Of a stretch of DNA of 64,000 nt, positions 10,435 to 19,447 are shown piece by piece. The notes under the pieces are model-generated. The model saw only the letters and a program-made list of their open reading frames with translations. It did not search any database and was not told the DNA's origin. How positions within the stretch are numbered: the first letter of the stretch is position 1; every line of letters begins with the position of its first letter. A program made the translations under genes and the position numbers. The DNA lies in the NCBI GenBank assembly GCA_002256435.1, contig NKJC01000001.1, positions 1,426,001 through 1,490,000 on the forward strand, in the 5' to 3' direction. This DNA is from Chitinophagaceae bacterium BSSC1 (GTDB taxonomy: Bacteria; Bacteroidota; Bacteroidia; Chitinophagales; Chitinophagaceae).

Positions 10435-10466
10435 ATGGCAATTTTTGTATTCCTAAAATTAAAAAA

Positions 10467-11798
10467 TTATTTGATGGTATTTTTGAATACGGCACCATTC
10501 TTTACTATCAAGACAAAATTCTTTTCATAATCTTCCATCAGTTTCAGATCCTTCAATGGATTGCCATCTACCATCAACAAATCGGCGTAAGCCCCTTCTT
10601 CAATCACACCCAACTTACCCAAACGATAAGGACTTCTTTTACCAGAAAATGCCAACAATTCACCATTGTCATGTGTAATCATTTTCAAGACCTCAAATGG
10701 ACTAAACCATTTTCCCATTAAAGGAATGGTAGAAGTTTGTTTGCTATTGGCTCTTGGGTCAAACAACAAATCGGTTCCCCAAGCCAGTTTCAAATGGTAT
10801 TTTTTTACGGCGGCATAAATTCTTTCGGTACCCGCAGCCACATCGTATTTTTTTTGTTTTTGCTCTGCACTAGAACCCGCACGTACCGCACTATCCAAGG
10901 GTTGCATGCTCAACCAAACACCTTTTTCACCAATCAACTTGAGTGATGCATCGCTCATCAAGTGTCCATGGTCAATGCATTTTACACCAGCTTCAATGGA
11001 TTTTTGAATGGCACGGTCAGTATAAGCGTGTACCGCTACATAAGTACCCCAGTCCTCAGCTGCTTCTACTGCTGCTTTTAATTCTTCTAAGGTAAATTGA
11101 CTAACGTCTAGTGGATCAAATACAGAAGATACCCCACCGCCAGCAGTGAGTTTAATTTGTGAAGCACCTCTTTTCAAATTTTCGCGAACAGCCACCAAAA
11201 CCGCATCCTTGCCGTCTGCAATAGTAGCACCACCAATATCTTCTGAATGGTGCAAATTACCCCCTAGAGAAACGGGGCGTTCATTTACAGACCTAAAATC
11301 ACCATGACCGGAGGTTTGAGAAATAATGGAACCACTAGGCCAGATTCTAGGTCCAGCAACTACACCCTCATCAATGGCTTTTTTCAAACCAAAACTAGGG
11401 CCACCCAAATCGCGCACAGCCGTAAAGCCACGCATTAAAGTGTTGGTAGCTTCTTTACCAGATTTGATAAAGGCATATCCGGGTTCACCCTCCATCAAGT
11501 CTTCCAAAGTATTGGCGGTCATGATAGCGTGCCAGTGCGCATCAATTAAACCGGGCATGAGAAATTTACCCTTTCCATCAATGATTTTAGTATTCCCGCT
11601 TTTATCTGTAGCTATTGGCGCTGTTGAAATTTTACTAATCAGGTTATCTACTACCAATACATTTCCCGTAATGGTTTTCTCGTCCTTACCATTAAAAATT
11701 TGCACATTGTTGATGAGTAAACTGGTTTGAGAAAAAGTAGATTGACCAAGAAAAGAAAAGAGCGTGATCAATGAAAGAGTGCAGAATGCTTTCTTCAT
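10467..11798 (-). CDS. secreted metal-dependent amidohydrolase
   Basis: A 443-residue periplasmic amidohydrolase of the imidazolonepropionase/prolidase-like group. The start at 11798 is chosen because it gives a clean signal peptide (MKKAFCTLSLITLFSFLGQSTFSQ); a longer frame to 11909 would overlap the MFS gene. Seen: metal site GLIDAHWH in place of the usual HxH (Asp-Ala-His-Trp-His), the carboxylated-lysine strand SQIKLTAGGG, metal His in VAVHAYTD and DHGHLM, and the catalytic Asp in WGTDLLFD. The C-terminal GKLGVIEEGAYADLLMVDGNPL is typical. Its substrate may be a dipeptide, as for related Xaa-Pro-like members, but this is a guess. Confidence 0.8.
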   Translation of the reverse strand: MKKAFCTLSLITLFSFLGQSTFSQTSLLINNVQIFNGKDEKTITGNVLVVDNLISKISTAPIATDKSGNTKIIDGKGKFLMPGLIDAHWHAIMTANTLEDLMEGEPGYAFIKSGKEATNTLMRGFTAVRDLGGPSFGLKKAIDEGVVAGPRIWPSGSIISQTSGHGDFRSVNERPVSLGGNLHHSEDIGGATIADGKDAVLVAVRENLKRGASQIKLTAGGGVSSVFDPLDVSQFTLEELKAAVEAAEDWGTYVAVHAYTDRAIQKSIEAGVKCIDHGHLMSDASLKLIGEKGVWLSMQPLDSAVRAGSSAEQKQKKYDVAAGTERIYAAVKKYHLKLAWGTDLLFDPRANSKQTSTIPLMGKWFSPFEVLKMITHDNGELLAFSGKRSPYRLGKLGVIEEGAYADLLMVDGNPLKDLKLMEDYEKNFVLIVKNGAVFKNTIK

Positions 11799-11892
11799 AT
11801 AAGTAATTGAACTACTAATATAATCTTTTTCAAATCTCAAATAAGACTTGAAGCTATTTAATAAAACTGTTGAATTATTTAGAAGAAAACCA

Positions 11893-13119
11893 TTATCGCT
11901 TTTGCACAATCTTGCTAACGCGATAGACTAAGAAGATGGTGATGATCATGGTACCAGTGGCTATCATGGCCAACCAATCATAGTGTTCTAAAGGCGCATA
12001 GCGATCTTTTTGTACAATCACCCAACCTGCAATCATGGCCCCAAATCCTCCGGCCATCTGTTGTAAAGAAGCATTGATACTCATAAAAGAACCACGATAC
12101 TGTGGTTCGGGTATGGCTGATGTTAGGGCCGATGCTGGCACCATCCTACTCATGATGGCTACCATCATACAAACATTGGTTACCAATACTATCCAGAAAG
12201 GGGTTGCTGCATAGTGCGCATAAATATTGATGACAACAGCAGCAACCAATGTGGCAATTGCAAAGATTTTAAATCTGTCAACGCGGTCACTCATCTTTCC
12301 AATCAAGGGCATTGAAATGAGCGCAGCCACACCAGTTACCATAAAGAGTAGTGGTAATTGATGTGTGCTGATTTTTAAATTATTAATGGCAAATGCAGAA
12401 CCAAAAGGCATCATCATAAAACCACCTACAGATAATAAAGCCGTTGACAAAAATCCAATGCGATGATTTTTTAAAGTAACGGTATGCAATAAGTGTTTGA
12501 CAACTGAGTGTTCCTGTTGAAGCGCTAAGTGCGCCGTTAATGGTTGGAGCTTGATGAATATAATAATGGCAATAATTGCCGCTAGCGCGGCGATGGCCAA
12601 GAAAGGAACATGCCATCCCCACTGGTTAGCTATATACAAACCAATAGGAATACCCATTACCTGACTCACGCCAAAACCCATTTGAATAAAACCCATGACC
12701 TTACCCCTTTGCTGAAAATCAAATAAGTCAGCCACAATAGCTAAAGAAATAGATCCAATAACCCCACCAAAAATACCCGTAACAATTCTAGCCGCTACCA
12801 ACCAAAAATGGTTAGGCGCCAAGGCACAGAAAAATGTACCAATGACAAAGCCTGTATAGAAAAATAGGAGCAGTTTTTTCCGATCGTATTTATCGGCAAA
12901 GCCCGCTGTCATTAATCCAGAAATGCCTGCGCTAAAGGCATAAGCAGATACGGCCACCCCAAATTGGGCGGTATTAATATTCATAGACTTCATCATGATA
13001 TCGCCCAAGGGAGACATGACCATGAAATCCAATACCACCGTGAATTGTGTGATGGCTAATAAGAAAATGACTAGTTTCTGATAGGAACTAAGTGCTGGAG
13101 GGGCAGTTGTTGTTGTCAT
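11893..13119 (-). CDS. MFS transporter
   Basis: A 408-residue major facilitator protein with twelve predicted membrane segments. The loop 2-3 signature is GFADKYDRKK, and the second-half counterpart is GKMSDRVDRFK. Sequence style (LLAITQFTVVLDFMVMSPLGDIMM at the N-terminus) is that of drug/metabolite:H+ antiporters of the DHA1 type (AraJ/YdhP-like). The substrate cannot be predicted. It lies upstream of the amidohydrolase gene on the same strand with a 94-bp gap, so it may have its own transcript. Confidence 0.8.
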   Translation of the reverse strand: MTTTTAPPALSSYQKLVIFLLAITQFTVVLDFMVMSPLGDIMMKSMNINTAQFGVAVSAYAFSAGISGLMTAGFADKYDRKKLLLFFYTGFVIGTFFCALAPNHFWLVAARIVTGIFGGVIGSISLAIVADLFDFQQRGKVMGFIQMGFGVSQVMGIPIGLYIANQWGWHVPFLAIAALAAIIAIIIFIKLQPLTAHLALQQEHSVVKHLLHTVTLKNHRIGFLSTALLSVGGFMMMPFGSAFAINNLKISTHQLPLLFMVTGVAALISMPLIGKMSDRVDRFKIFAIATLVAAVVINIYAHYAATPFWIVLVTNVCMMVAIMSRMVPASALTSAIPEPQYRGSFMSINASLQQMAGGFGAMIAGWVIVQKDRYAPLEHYDWLAMIATGTMIITIFLVYRVSKIVQKR

Positions 13120-13218
13120 TAATTGTTTTATAGACTACAAAACTGCCAAAGTAGTAACAAAACCTAATATTATACCTAAAGCAAATGGATAAAAGGAAAA
13201 CAAACTTAATGGGTGGTT

Positions 13219-13974
13219 CTATATGGAACCCTTCTGCAGCAATTTAGAATGCGCTGTATAATCTTTGTCTGGACTATAGACAAATAAGCAACTACCGTTG
13301 CGGATGGTTTCAATAATGGGTTTTTTCAAAGCTTCTGGAATAGCGGGGCAACCTTGGCTGCGACCCAAATACCCCATTTGGTGAATGGTGCGTTCGTTTA
13401 CATAATCCGCACTATGCATCACAATCCCTCTTTCCATGGCATTGTCATTGATCCCAGCTTCTTGTCCTTCTAGGCGAAGACTGTATCCATGTTTACCAGA
13501 ATATGGACTACCCGTAGTATAGAATCCCAAACTACTTTTAAAACTATTAAAGGCATTAGAGAATTTAGAAGCAAGGGCTGTTCCTGAATTTCTTCCGTGA
13601 GATACAAAAGTGTTGAATAATAGGGCACCTGTTGAGAGGTCTATTACAAAAAGCCTTTTCTGACTAGAAGGCAGACTAAAATCAATAATGGTGAGGATAT
13701 TGTCTTTTTGAACCTTACCCGCTTCTACCAAAGATTGATAACCTGTTAAGGCCAAATTGAATGCTTCTTTGGATAAACCCAAACCGTCTAGGTCTAAAGA
13801 ATCGTATAAAAAAGCACGATTATTATCGGTCACAGATGTATTAGCCGAGTCTTTATAGGTGGGAAGCTTGGATTTTTTTGGTCCGTGATTTCCGGTACCA
13901 AACACCAAACCGCCCATTAATAAGATAACGGGGATGAGTAAGAACCGGATTTTTTTGAACCTCAAAAAACGCAT
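13219..13974 (-). CDS. murein L,D-transpeptidase catalytic domain protein (YkuD_2-like)
   Basis: A 251-residue envelope protein with one N-terminal hydrophobic segment (residues 9-27). The catalytic domain covers the second half: DFSLPSSQKRLFVIDLSTGALLFNTFVSHG at its start and the catalytic motif H...G-R-S-Q-G-C-P (MHSADY ... LGRSQGCPAI) near residue 215, with the nucleophile Cys in SQGCP. Such proteins of the "L,D-transpeptidase catalytic domain family" in Bacteroidota probably crosslink or modify peptidoglycan. It stands alone between an MFS gene and the divergent helicase gene. Confidence 0.85.
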   Translation of the reverse strand: MRFLRFKKIRFLLIPVILLMGGLVFGTGNHGPKKSKLPTYKDSANTSVTDNNRAFLYDSLDLDGLGLSKEAFNLALTGYQSLVEAGKVQKDNILTIIDFSLPSSQKRLFVIDLSTGALLFNTFVSHGRNSGTALASKFSNAFNSFKSSLGFYTTGSPYSGKHGYSLRLEGQEAGINDNAMERGIVMHSADYVNERTIHQMGYLGRSQGCPAIPEALKKPIIETIRNGSCLFVYSPDKDYTAHSKLLQKGSI

Positions 13975-14132
13975 AAGCTATTGATTTTCAATAATAGCCC
14001 CCAAAATTGGGGGGATGGCAAAGGTAGCACCCAAATATTTGCTAGAAAGTTAAAACGGGAATCTTAGGCTGGATTTAACGAATTGATTTCCACATCGGGT
14101 TTTTCAAGCGGGCATCTATTTATCTTGCAGCC

Positions 14133-16496
14133 ATGCAAGAGTATCTTAAGGGGTTGAATGAACCGCAATATGAAGCAGTGACGCATATAAAGGGTCCGAT
14201 TATGATTGTTGCGGGTGCGGGAAGCGGCAAAACCAAGGTGTTGACCACCCGAATTGCCCACTTAATGGCTAGTGGGGTAGACGCGTTTAATATATTGGCC
14301 CTGACTTTTACCAATAAGGCGGCGGCAGAAATGAAGGAAAGGATTGAAAAGATCCTGGGCAATTCTGAGGCGCGCAACCTCTATATTGGTACTTTCCACA
14401 GCGTTTTTGCTCGGATTTTGAGGGGCGAAGCCTATAGAATGGGTTATCCCAGCAATTTTACCATTTATGACACTGACGATAGCCGTTCTGTAATCAAGGC
14501 AGTGGTGAATGAGCTAAACCTGGATGACAAACACTATAAAGCCAGTGTGGTGGGCAACCGGATTTCTCAGGCCAAGAATGCCCTGGTAGGTCCGGCCGAA
14601 TACGCCAATGACTATTATATACAGCAGGAAGACATGCGGGCCAACCGTCAGGCCATTTCTCAGATCTATCTGGCTTATGCCAACCGCTGTGCTAAAAACG
14701 GGGCCATGGATTTTGATGACTTGTTGCTGAAAATGCACGAGCTCTTAAATACATTTCCTGATGCCTTGCACAAATACCAGCACAAGTTCAAATATATCTT
14801 GATAGATGAGTACCAAGATACCAACGCGGTGCAGTACCAGATTACCAAGCTATTGGCCGCAGCCCATGAGAATATCTGCGTAGTGGGTGATGACGCCCAA
14901 AGTATTTATAGTTTCCGCGGGGCTACTATTGAAAACATTCTCCAGTTTCAAAAAGACTATGACGATGTTAAAGTGGTGAAGCTGGAACAGAACTATAGGA
15001 GTAGCAAGAATATTATTCATGTAGCCAATGAAGTGATTAAGATTAATCAGGGGCAGATTCCTAAGAACCTTTGGACGGATAATAACGAAGGTGAAAAGAT
15101 CAGATTGGTGCGCACCATGACGGATAATGACGAGGGCAAATTTGTGGCCGATACCATACAGGAACAAAAACTCCGCAACCATTTTTACAACCAAGACTTT
15201 GCCATTTTATATAGAACCAATGCACAGAGCCGGGCTTATGAAGAAAGTCTGCGCCGCATGGGCATTGCGTATAGAATTTATGGTGGTACCAGCTTCTATC
15301 AACGCAAAGAGATCAAGGATTTCTTGGCCTACTTACGCATTATGGTGAATACCCGTGATGAAGAAGCGCTGAAAAGAATCATCAATTATCCTGCTCGCGG
15401 AGTTGGTAAAACCAGTATTGAAAAATTGATTACGGCTGCCAATGAAAATGAGATCAGCATGTATGATGTGGTGTCTCGCGCAGGAGAGTTTGGATTCAAG
15501 GGTGGTACATTAGAAGCGCTGCAGAATTTTGTGACCATGATCCGCTATTTCCAAAGCCTGCTCACGGATAAGAATGCTTATGACGTAGCAGTGCAAGTGG
15601 GCAAGCATACCAATCTGGTTAAAGAATTGTTTGCAGACAAAACCACAGAAGGGCTGGCGCGATATGAAAACGTGCAAGAGTTGTTGAACTCCATTAAAGA
15701 GTGGACCGAGAGTCCTGACAATGATGATGGCGAAGTGGGAAGCAAGAGCATGGGCGCATACTTACAACAGATTACCTTGGTTACAGATGCCGATGATAAC
15801 AAACAAGAAACCGATGTGGTGAAATTGATGACCATTCACGCGGCCAAGGGTCTGGAATTTAGTTGTGTATTTGTGGGCGGGATTGAAGAAACCTTGTTCC
15901 CCAATGCCATGGCTATTAATACCCGCGAAGAATTGGAAGAAGAACGCAGGTTGTTCTATGTAGCCATTACGCGCGCCAAACAACATCTCTGGTTAACCTA
16001 TGCCAATTCACGTTATAGATTTGGTCAATTGGTGCAAAATGAACCCAGCCGTTTTATTGAAGAAATGCCCGAAGCTTATATAGACAAGAGCTATGCAGGT
16101 GGTGGGGCCAGAAATAATTCTTCCAGCCAATGGGGTGGTGGTTTTGAAAGAATGCAACGTGGATTTGGCAATAGTAATTCAGCCGCCTCAGCCGAGAAAA
16201 AATACGGCGCGCCTCCAGCAAGAAAACCAGACGCTCCAAAAGGCAAACCAGAATACTTACCTGTTGTTCCACCAGTAAGTAAAGTTGTAGAGCACCAGCC
16301 TTCCGGCGATTTTGTAGCCAGTGATACCAGTGGTTTACAAGCCGGTCAAAAAGTGGAGCATTTAAAATTTGGATTTGGAGTAGTTGCCAAAGTAGAAGGT
16401 TCAGCACATAATCCTATTGCTACCATCAACTTTGCCACTAATGGTGAAAAGAAGATCATGCTCAATTATGCCAAGTTGCGCATTGTGCCGGAATAA
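14133..16496 (+). CDS. UvrD/PcrA-type ATP-dependent DNA helicase
   Basis: A 787-residue superfamily 1A helicase acting 3'-5' in repair and replication. Motifs in order: Q-motif LNEPQYEAV, Walker A GAGSGKT (about residues 28-34), Ia TFTNKAAAEM, Walker B DEYQDTN, motif III GDDAQSIYSFRGA, motif IV QNYRSS, V LMTIHAAKGLEF and VI YVAITRAKQ. The last 60 residues, after a low-complexity Gly/Ser/Pro linker, hold a Tudor-like end (GQKVEHLKFGFGVVAKVEG), as in PcrA where it binds RNA polymerase. Full length. The start codon ATG at 14133 gives the usual N-terminus. Confidence 0.93.
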   Translation: MQEYLKGLNEPQYEAVTHIKGPIMIVAGAGSGKTKVLTTRIAHLMASGVDAFNILALTFTNKAAAEMKERIEKILGNSEARNLYIGTFHSVFARILRGEAYRMGYPSNFTIYDTDDSRSVIKAVVNELNLDDKHYKASVVGNRISQAKNALVGPAEYANDYYIQQEDMRANRQAISQIYLAYANRCAKNGAMDFDDLLLKMHELLNTFPDALHKYQHKFKYILIDEYQDTNAVQYQITKLLAAAHENICVVGDDAQSIYSFRGATIENILQFQKDYDDVKVVKLEQNYRSSKNIIHVANEVIKINQGQIPKNLWTDNNEGEKIRLVRTMTDNDEGKFVADTIQEQKLRNHFYNQDFAILYRTNAQSRAYEESLRRMGIAYRIYGGTSFYQRKEIKDFLAYLRIMVNTRDEEALKRIINYPARGVGKTSIEKLITAANENEISMYDVVSRAGEFGFKGGTLEALQNFVTMIRYFQSLLTDKNAYDVAVQVGKHTNLVKELFADKTTEGLARYENVQELLNSIKEWTESPDNDDGEVGSKSMGAYLQQITLVTDADDNKQETDVVKLMTIHAAKGLEFSCVFVGGIEETLFPNAMAINTREELEEERRLFYVAITRAKQHLWLTYANSRYRFGQLVQNEPSRFIEEMPEAYIDKSYAGGGARNNSSSQWGGGFERMQRGFGNSNSAASAEKKYGAPPARKPDAPKGKPEYLPVVPPVSKVVEHQPSGDFVASDTSGLQAGQKVEHLKFGFGVVAKVEGSAHNPIATINFATNGEKKIMLNYAKLRIVPE

Positions 16497-16528
16497 AATG
16501 GGTGTTTGTTAGAAGACATCGCCGCAGG

Positions 16529-17683
16529 CTAGTTCTTCACTTTGATCTTGCTTTCTACAGATGCGGGGGCAAAAACGCCACCCTTATCCTTGGGCAATAA
16601 CGTTGAATTGGGCAGGAACAAATAGGTTTCTGGTAATAGAAAATCAAAGGAAGAATTGTTATTAGGTGCGGTTCTTTTGTAACGCAGCAGCACTTCCATC
16701 TGTGGCCGCTCTTCTTGTACAAAGGGCTGAACAGACAAGGGATATTTGTTCCACCTAGAACCCGCGGCCCAGTAGCATCCATTTACATTATTCTCGCTCA
16801 AATATTTCAAAAAATTATCCAAGACGGTTAGCCATCGCAGGTCATTATCGGGTACCCCATATTCACCTACATAGCCGCGTTTGTTATGGTCTTTGAGCCA
16901 ACGCACAAAGGGCATGATTCTTCTAACACCAGTGTATTGATCGGCCAAGCTACTATCATAACTTTCAACATACCTGCCTGAATAGTTTTTGTCAAAATAA
17001 CAGTGAGCGTCATACATCAGGTTGTCATTAGGATCTACCAAGTCTTTGAGGTTATCACTATACTGACGCCATTTTTCTGCATTGGCATAATTGTCTCCCG
17101 AAATAATGATGATGGCTTTTTTATCTACCTGCCGCAACATATTGATGGTGGTTTGGGCAGTGGTAAACCAATCGTATTCTCCCATATCGTGGGGCTCGGT
17201 CATGATCTCATAACCAAATACGTTGCGTAAGTCACTGAATTCTGCGGCCAGTTTAGACCAGAAATCACCCAGCATAGTCCGTGGTACTGTGGGACTACCT
17301 AGAATATGTTCGGTTTTACCAATCACGTATCGGCCAAAATTGTGCATACTCAAAACCACGCGAATATTTCTGTCTGAGCAGTATTGGATTACGCGGCGCA
17401 TCTCATCTACATTGGCTCGGTCCAGTGGTCCACCCGGTGTTTGTTGCACCCGCTCCCATTTAAAAGGAACAGTCAAAAGTTGCATGCCTTGTTGGTAGAA
17501 ATATTCAATATCGGCATCGGGAGGGTAGATATAGTCCTTGCCCATGACCCCTGGAATGGTTTTTTCTTCAAATTCAGCACCGCAGATATTGATGCCAAAA
17601 GGCTTCACGCCCGTTTGCGCAGAAACGGCGCCGCAGGTCATTAGCATGACCAAGAGTATAATGGGAATGCGCTTTTGTTTCAT
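16529..17683 (-). CDS. secreted GH5-like glycoside hydrolase (cellulase family)
   Basis: A 384-residue exported protein. The start at 17683 gives a signal peptide (MKQKRIPIILLVMLMTCGAVSAQ). The fold is a GH5-type TIM barrel: VLSMHNFGR, the acid/base Glu in FGYEIMTEPHD and the nucleophile Glu in YVGEYGVPDND, followed by CYWAAGSRW at the last strand. Known GH5 enzymes cut beta-glucans or mannans; substrate unknown here. It converges with the helicase gene (32-bp gap). Confidence 0.8.
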   Translation of the reverse strand: MKQKRIPIILLVMLMTCGAVSAQTGVKPFGINICGAEFEEKTIPGVMGKDYIYPPDADIEYFYQQGMQLLTVPFKWERVQQTPGGPLDRANVDEMRRVIQYCSDRNIRVVLSMHNFGRYVIGKTEHILGSPTVPRTMLGDFWSKLAAEFSDLRNVFGYEIMTEPHDMGEYDWFTTAQTTINMLRQVDKKAIIIISGDNYANAEKWRQYSDNLKDLVDPNDNLMYDAHCYFDKNYSGRYVESYDSSLADQYTGVRRIMPFVRWLKDHNKRGYVGEYGVPDNDLRWLTVLDNFLKYLSENNVNGCYWAAGSRWNKYPLSVQPFVQEERPQMEVLLRYKRTAPNNNSSFDFLLPETYLFLPNSTLLPKDKGGVFAPASVESKIKVKN

Positions 17684-17833
17684 GTACTGGTATAGAACGA
17701 AAAATCCGGCCAAATATTGACTAGGGCCCCAGATAGGGTTAAAATCTATGTTAATTGGCTTTCGATATCCGAAAAAAAGGGGCTTCTGGCTGGCTTAGGC
17801 CTTTGGAATGAACCTTCCCAGCCCGCTTTTGTT

Positions 17834-17841
17834 TAAATTTG
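17834..17841 (+). promoter_or_regulatory. candidate -7 box (TAnnTTTG) for nfu
   Basis: TAAATTTG is a full match to the Bacteroidota -7 consensus TAnnTTTG and lies 30 bp before the chosen nfu start, in the divergent gap with the GH5 gene. A well-spaced -33 TTG was not found, so this is only a candidate. Confidence 0.4.
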
Positions 17842-17871
17842 CAATCGTTACCCACGCATAAAATCTTTCTT

Positions 17872-18471
17872 ATGATTAAAACAGGCAACCCAGTGATCAG
17901 CATCTATACTGAGATGACACCCAATCCAGAGACCATGAAATTTGTGGCCAACAAATTATTGTATCCTGGAAAAAGCATTGATTTTGCTGATGAAACACTG
18001 GCAGGACCATCGCCCTTGGCAAAAGAACTGTTTGGTTTTCCTTTTATCAAATCTGTGTTTATTGCCAGCAATTTTATTACCCTGACCAAGACAGCAGATA
18101 CCGATGATTGGCAAGACGTAATTCCTTCTATCAAGACTTTCTTGAAAGAGTATTTGGAAAACGGCGGTGTGGTAGTGAATGATGAAGAAGTTTCAAAAAC
18201 CAAACAAGAAGCTAGCAATACCGTAAGTGCGGATGATGATGATATTGTAAAACGCGTAAAAGAATTGTTGGAGAATTATGTAAAACCAGCCGTTGAAATG
18301 GATGGTGGTGCTATTCAGTTCCGCAGTTATAAAGACGGTGTGGTGAACCTAATGTTGCAAGGATCTTGCAGTGGTTGCCCTTCTTCCATGGTAACCTTGA
18401 AAGCTGGGATTGAAGGCATGATGAAACGCATGATTCCTGAAGTAACAGAAGTAATGGCAGAAGCCGAATAA
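17872..18471 (+). CDS. NifU/NfuA-like iron-sulfur scaffold protein
   Basis: A 199-residue cytosolic protein in two domains: an N-terminal Nfu_N domain (residues 10-95, with TPNPETMKFVANKLL and the FIKSVFIASNFITLTK strand) and, after an acidic linker, a C-terminal NifU domain whose GSCSGCPSS motif carries the CxxC that holds a transient 4Fe-4S cluster. Nfu proteins carry clusters to apo-targets. The start at 17872 is chosen over an upstream TTG because it opens the Nfu_N domain directly and has a promoter box 30 bp ahead. A terminator follows. The mobile region begins immediately behind it. Confidence 0.9.
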   Translation: MIKTGNPVISIYTEMTPNPETMKFVANKLLYPGKSIDFADETLAGPSPLAKELFGFPFIKSVFIASNFITLTKTADTDDWQDVIPSIKTFLKEYLENGGVVVNDEEVSKTKQEASNTVSADDDDIVKRVKELLENYVKPAVEMDGGAIQFRSYKDGVVNLMLQGSCSGCPSSMVTLKAGIEGMMKRMIPEVTEVMAEAE

Positions 18472-18485
18472 TTGATTGAATTTGT

Positions 18486-19220
18486 TTGAGTGATACTAGC
18501 GCCCTTGGAATTTTCCGGGGCGTTTTTTTTAAACCTGATACTAAATATTTTTTAGACCTCTTCTCTACTCCCTTTTTTTCTAACATCTTGTGTGAGAAAA
18601 CAATAGTCTATTTTGAAAAAGTATTGGAAAGGGCCACCGAATTTTATGACCTGCCAAGACCTAAGAAACCCTATCAATTACCTAGCATTCTGGCCGAATC
18701 AGAAGTGGTAGACATGATTAGCAAAATGCCCAACCTCAAACACAAGTGTATTCTCATGACAGGTTATGCGGGCGGATTGCGCGTGAGTGAAATTGTGGGT
18801 TTGAAAATTGCGGATATAGATAGCAAACGCATGATGATACATATACGCGGCGCCAAGGGAAAGAAGGACAGAATGGTACCACTCTCACAAATACTTTTAA
18901 TCACCTTGCGCGAATACCATTTGGCCTATCAACCCAAAGTCTACCTTTTTGAAAACCCCAATGGCGGCCCCTATAGTGTGCGCAGCACCCAACAAATTAT
19001 TCAAGACGCCAAACAAGCCGCCGGCATCCAAAAAAAAGGCAGCATCCACATGCTCCGCCACAGCTATGCCACCCACTTAATGGAAGCCGGCACCGACCTT
19101 AGATACATACAAGAACTCTTGGGCCACAACAGCATCCGCACCACCATGCGCTACACACATGTCAGTATCAAAAGTCTGGGCAATATTCAAAGCCCACTTG
19201 ACCGCTTGAAATGGAAATAA
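18486..19220 (+). CDS. tyrosine recombinase, XerC/D-like, 5'-truncated, at the head of the cassette array
   Basis: The open frame (244 codons, TTG start) passes through the nfu terminator; recombinase-like sequence begins only near 18609 (YFEKVLERATEFYDLPRPKK), the last part of the SAM-like core-binding domain, so about 70-100 residues are missing at the N-terminus. The catalytic domain is whole: Arg in AGGLRVSE, Lys in GAKGKKDR, HMLRH, the GH of LLGHNS, and the nucleophile Tyr in MRYTHVS. The extra helix insertion diagnostic of integron integrases (IntI), expected before the second Arg box, is absent: only VYLFENPNGGPYS lies there. It points the same way as the cassettes, about 190 bp before the first core site. 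It is probably a non-functional remnant; whether its ancestor moved the cassettes is inference. Confidence 0.75.
   Translation: MSDTSALGIFRGVFFKPDTKYFLDLFSTPFFSNILCEKTIVYFEKVLERATEFYDLPRPKKPYQLPSILAESEVVDMISKMPNLKHKCILMTGYAGGLRVSEIVGLKIADIDSKRMMIHIRGAKGKKDRMVPLSQILLITLREYHLAYQPKVYLFENPNGGPYSVRSTQQIIQDAKQAAGIQKKGSIHMLRHSYATHLMEAGTDLRYIQELLGHNSIRTTMRYTHVSIKSLGNIQSPLDRLKWK
18500..18530 (+). terminator. Rho-independent terminator of nfu
   Basis: A GC-rich hairpin (CGCCCTTGG... / ...CCGGGGCG, 18500-18522) followed by eight T. It sits inside the open frame that reads into the recombinase remnant, showing that the first residues of that frame are not recombinase. Confidence 0.85.
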
Positions 19221-19406
19221 CTCTCAGCTCATCAACCCACCCTTCTTATTTCCGCGTTTTTCTTATATCTCACTTTACTCCCCCACCTGCGCTTTTCTAA
19301 TATCTCCACCACACCTGCAGATACCCATGAGCATATCAAACCAGAATTGACTCAGAAAATTCCCATTGGGATTATTTATGGTGTGATGGGTTATGCGTAC
19401 TTTTAA
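19221..19406 (+). other. non-cassette segment between recombinase and first core site; candidate attI region or gene remnant
   Basis: Directly after the recombinase stop the same frame stays open for 61 codons without an ATG and ends in THEHIKPELTQKIP followed by a hydrophobic stretch and a stop 3 bp before the first cassette core (G^TT at 19409/19410). This could be the 3' end of a gene cut by the array, or chance. By position this segment would hold the attI site if the array is an integron. Confidence 0.35.
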
Positions 19407-19447
19407 GCGTTGGTGGCAATTTTAAACAAATACTGATACAAAAGAAT

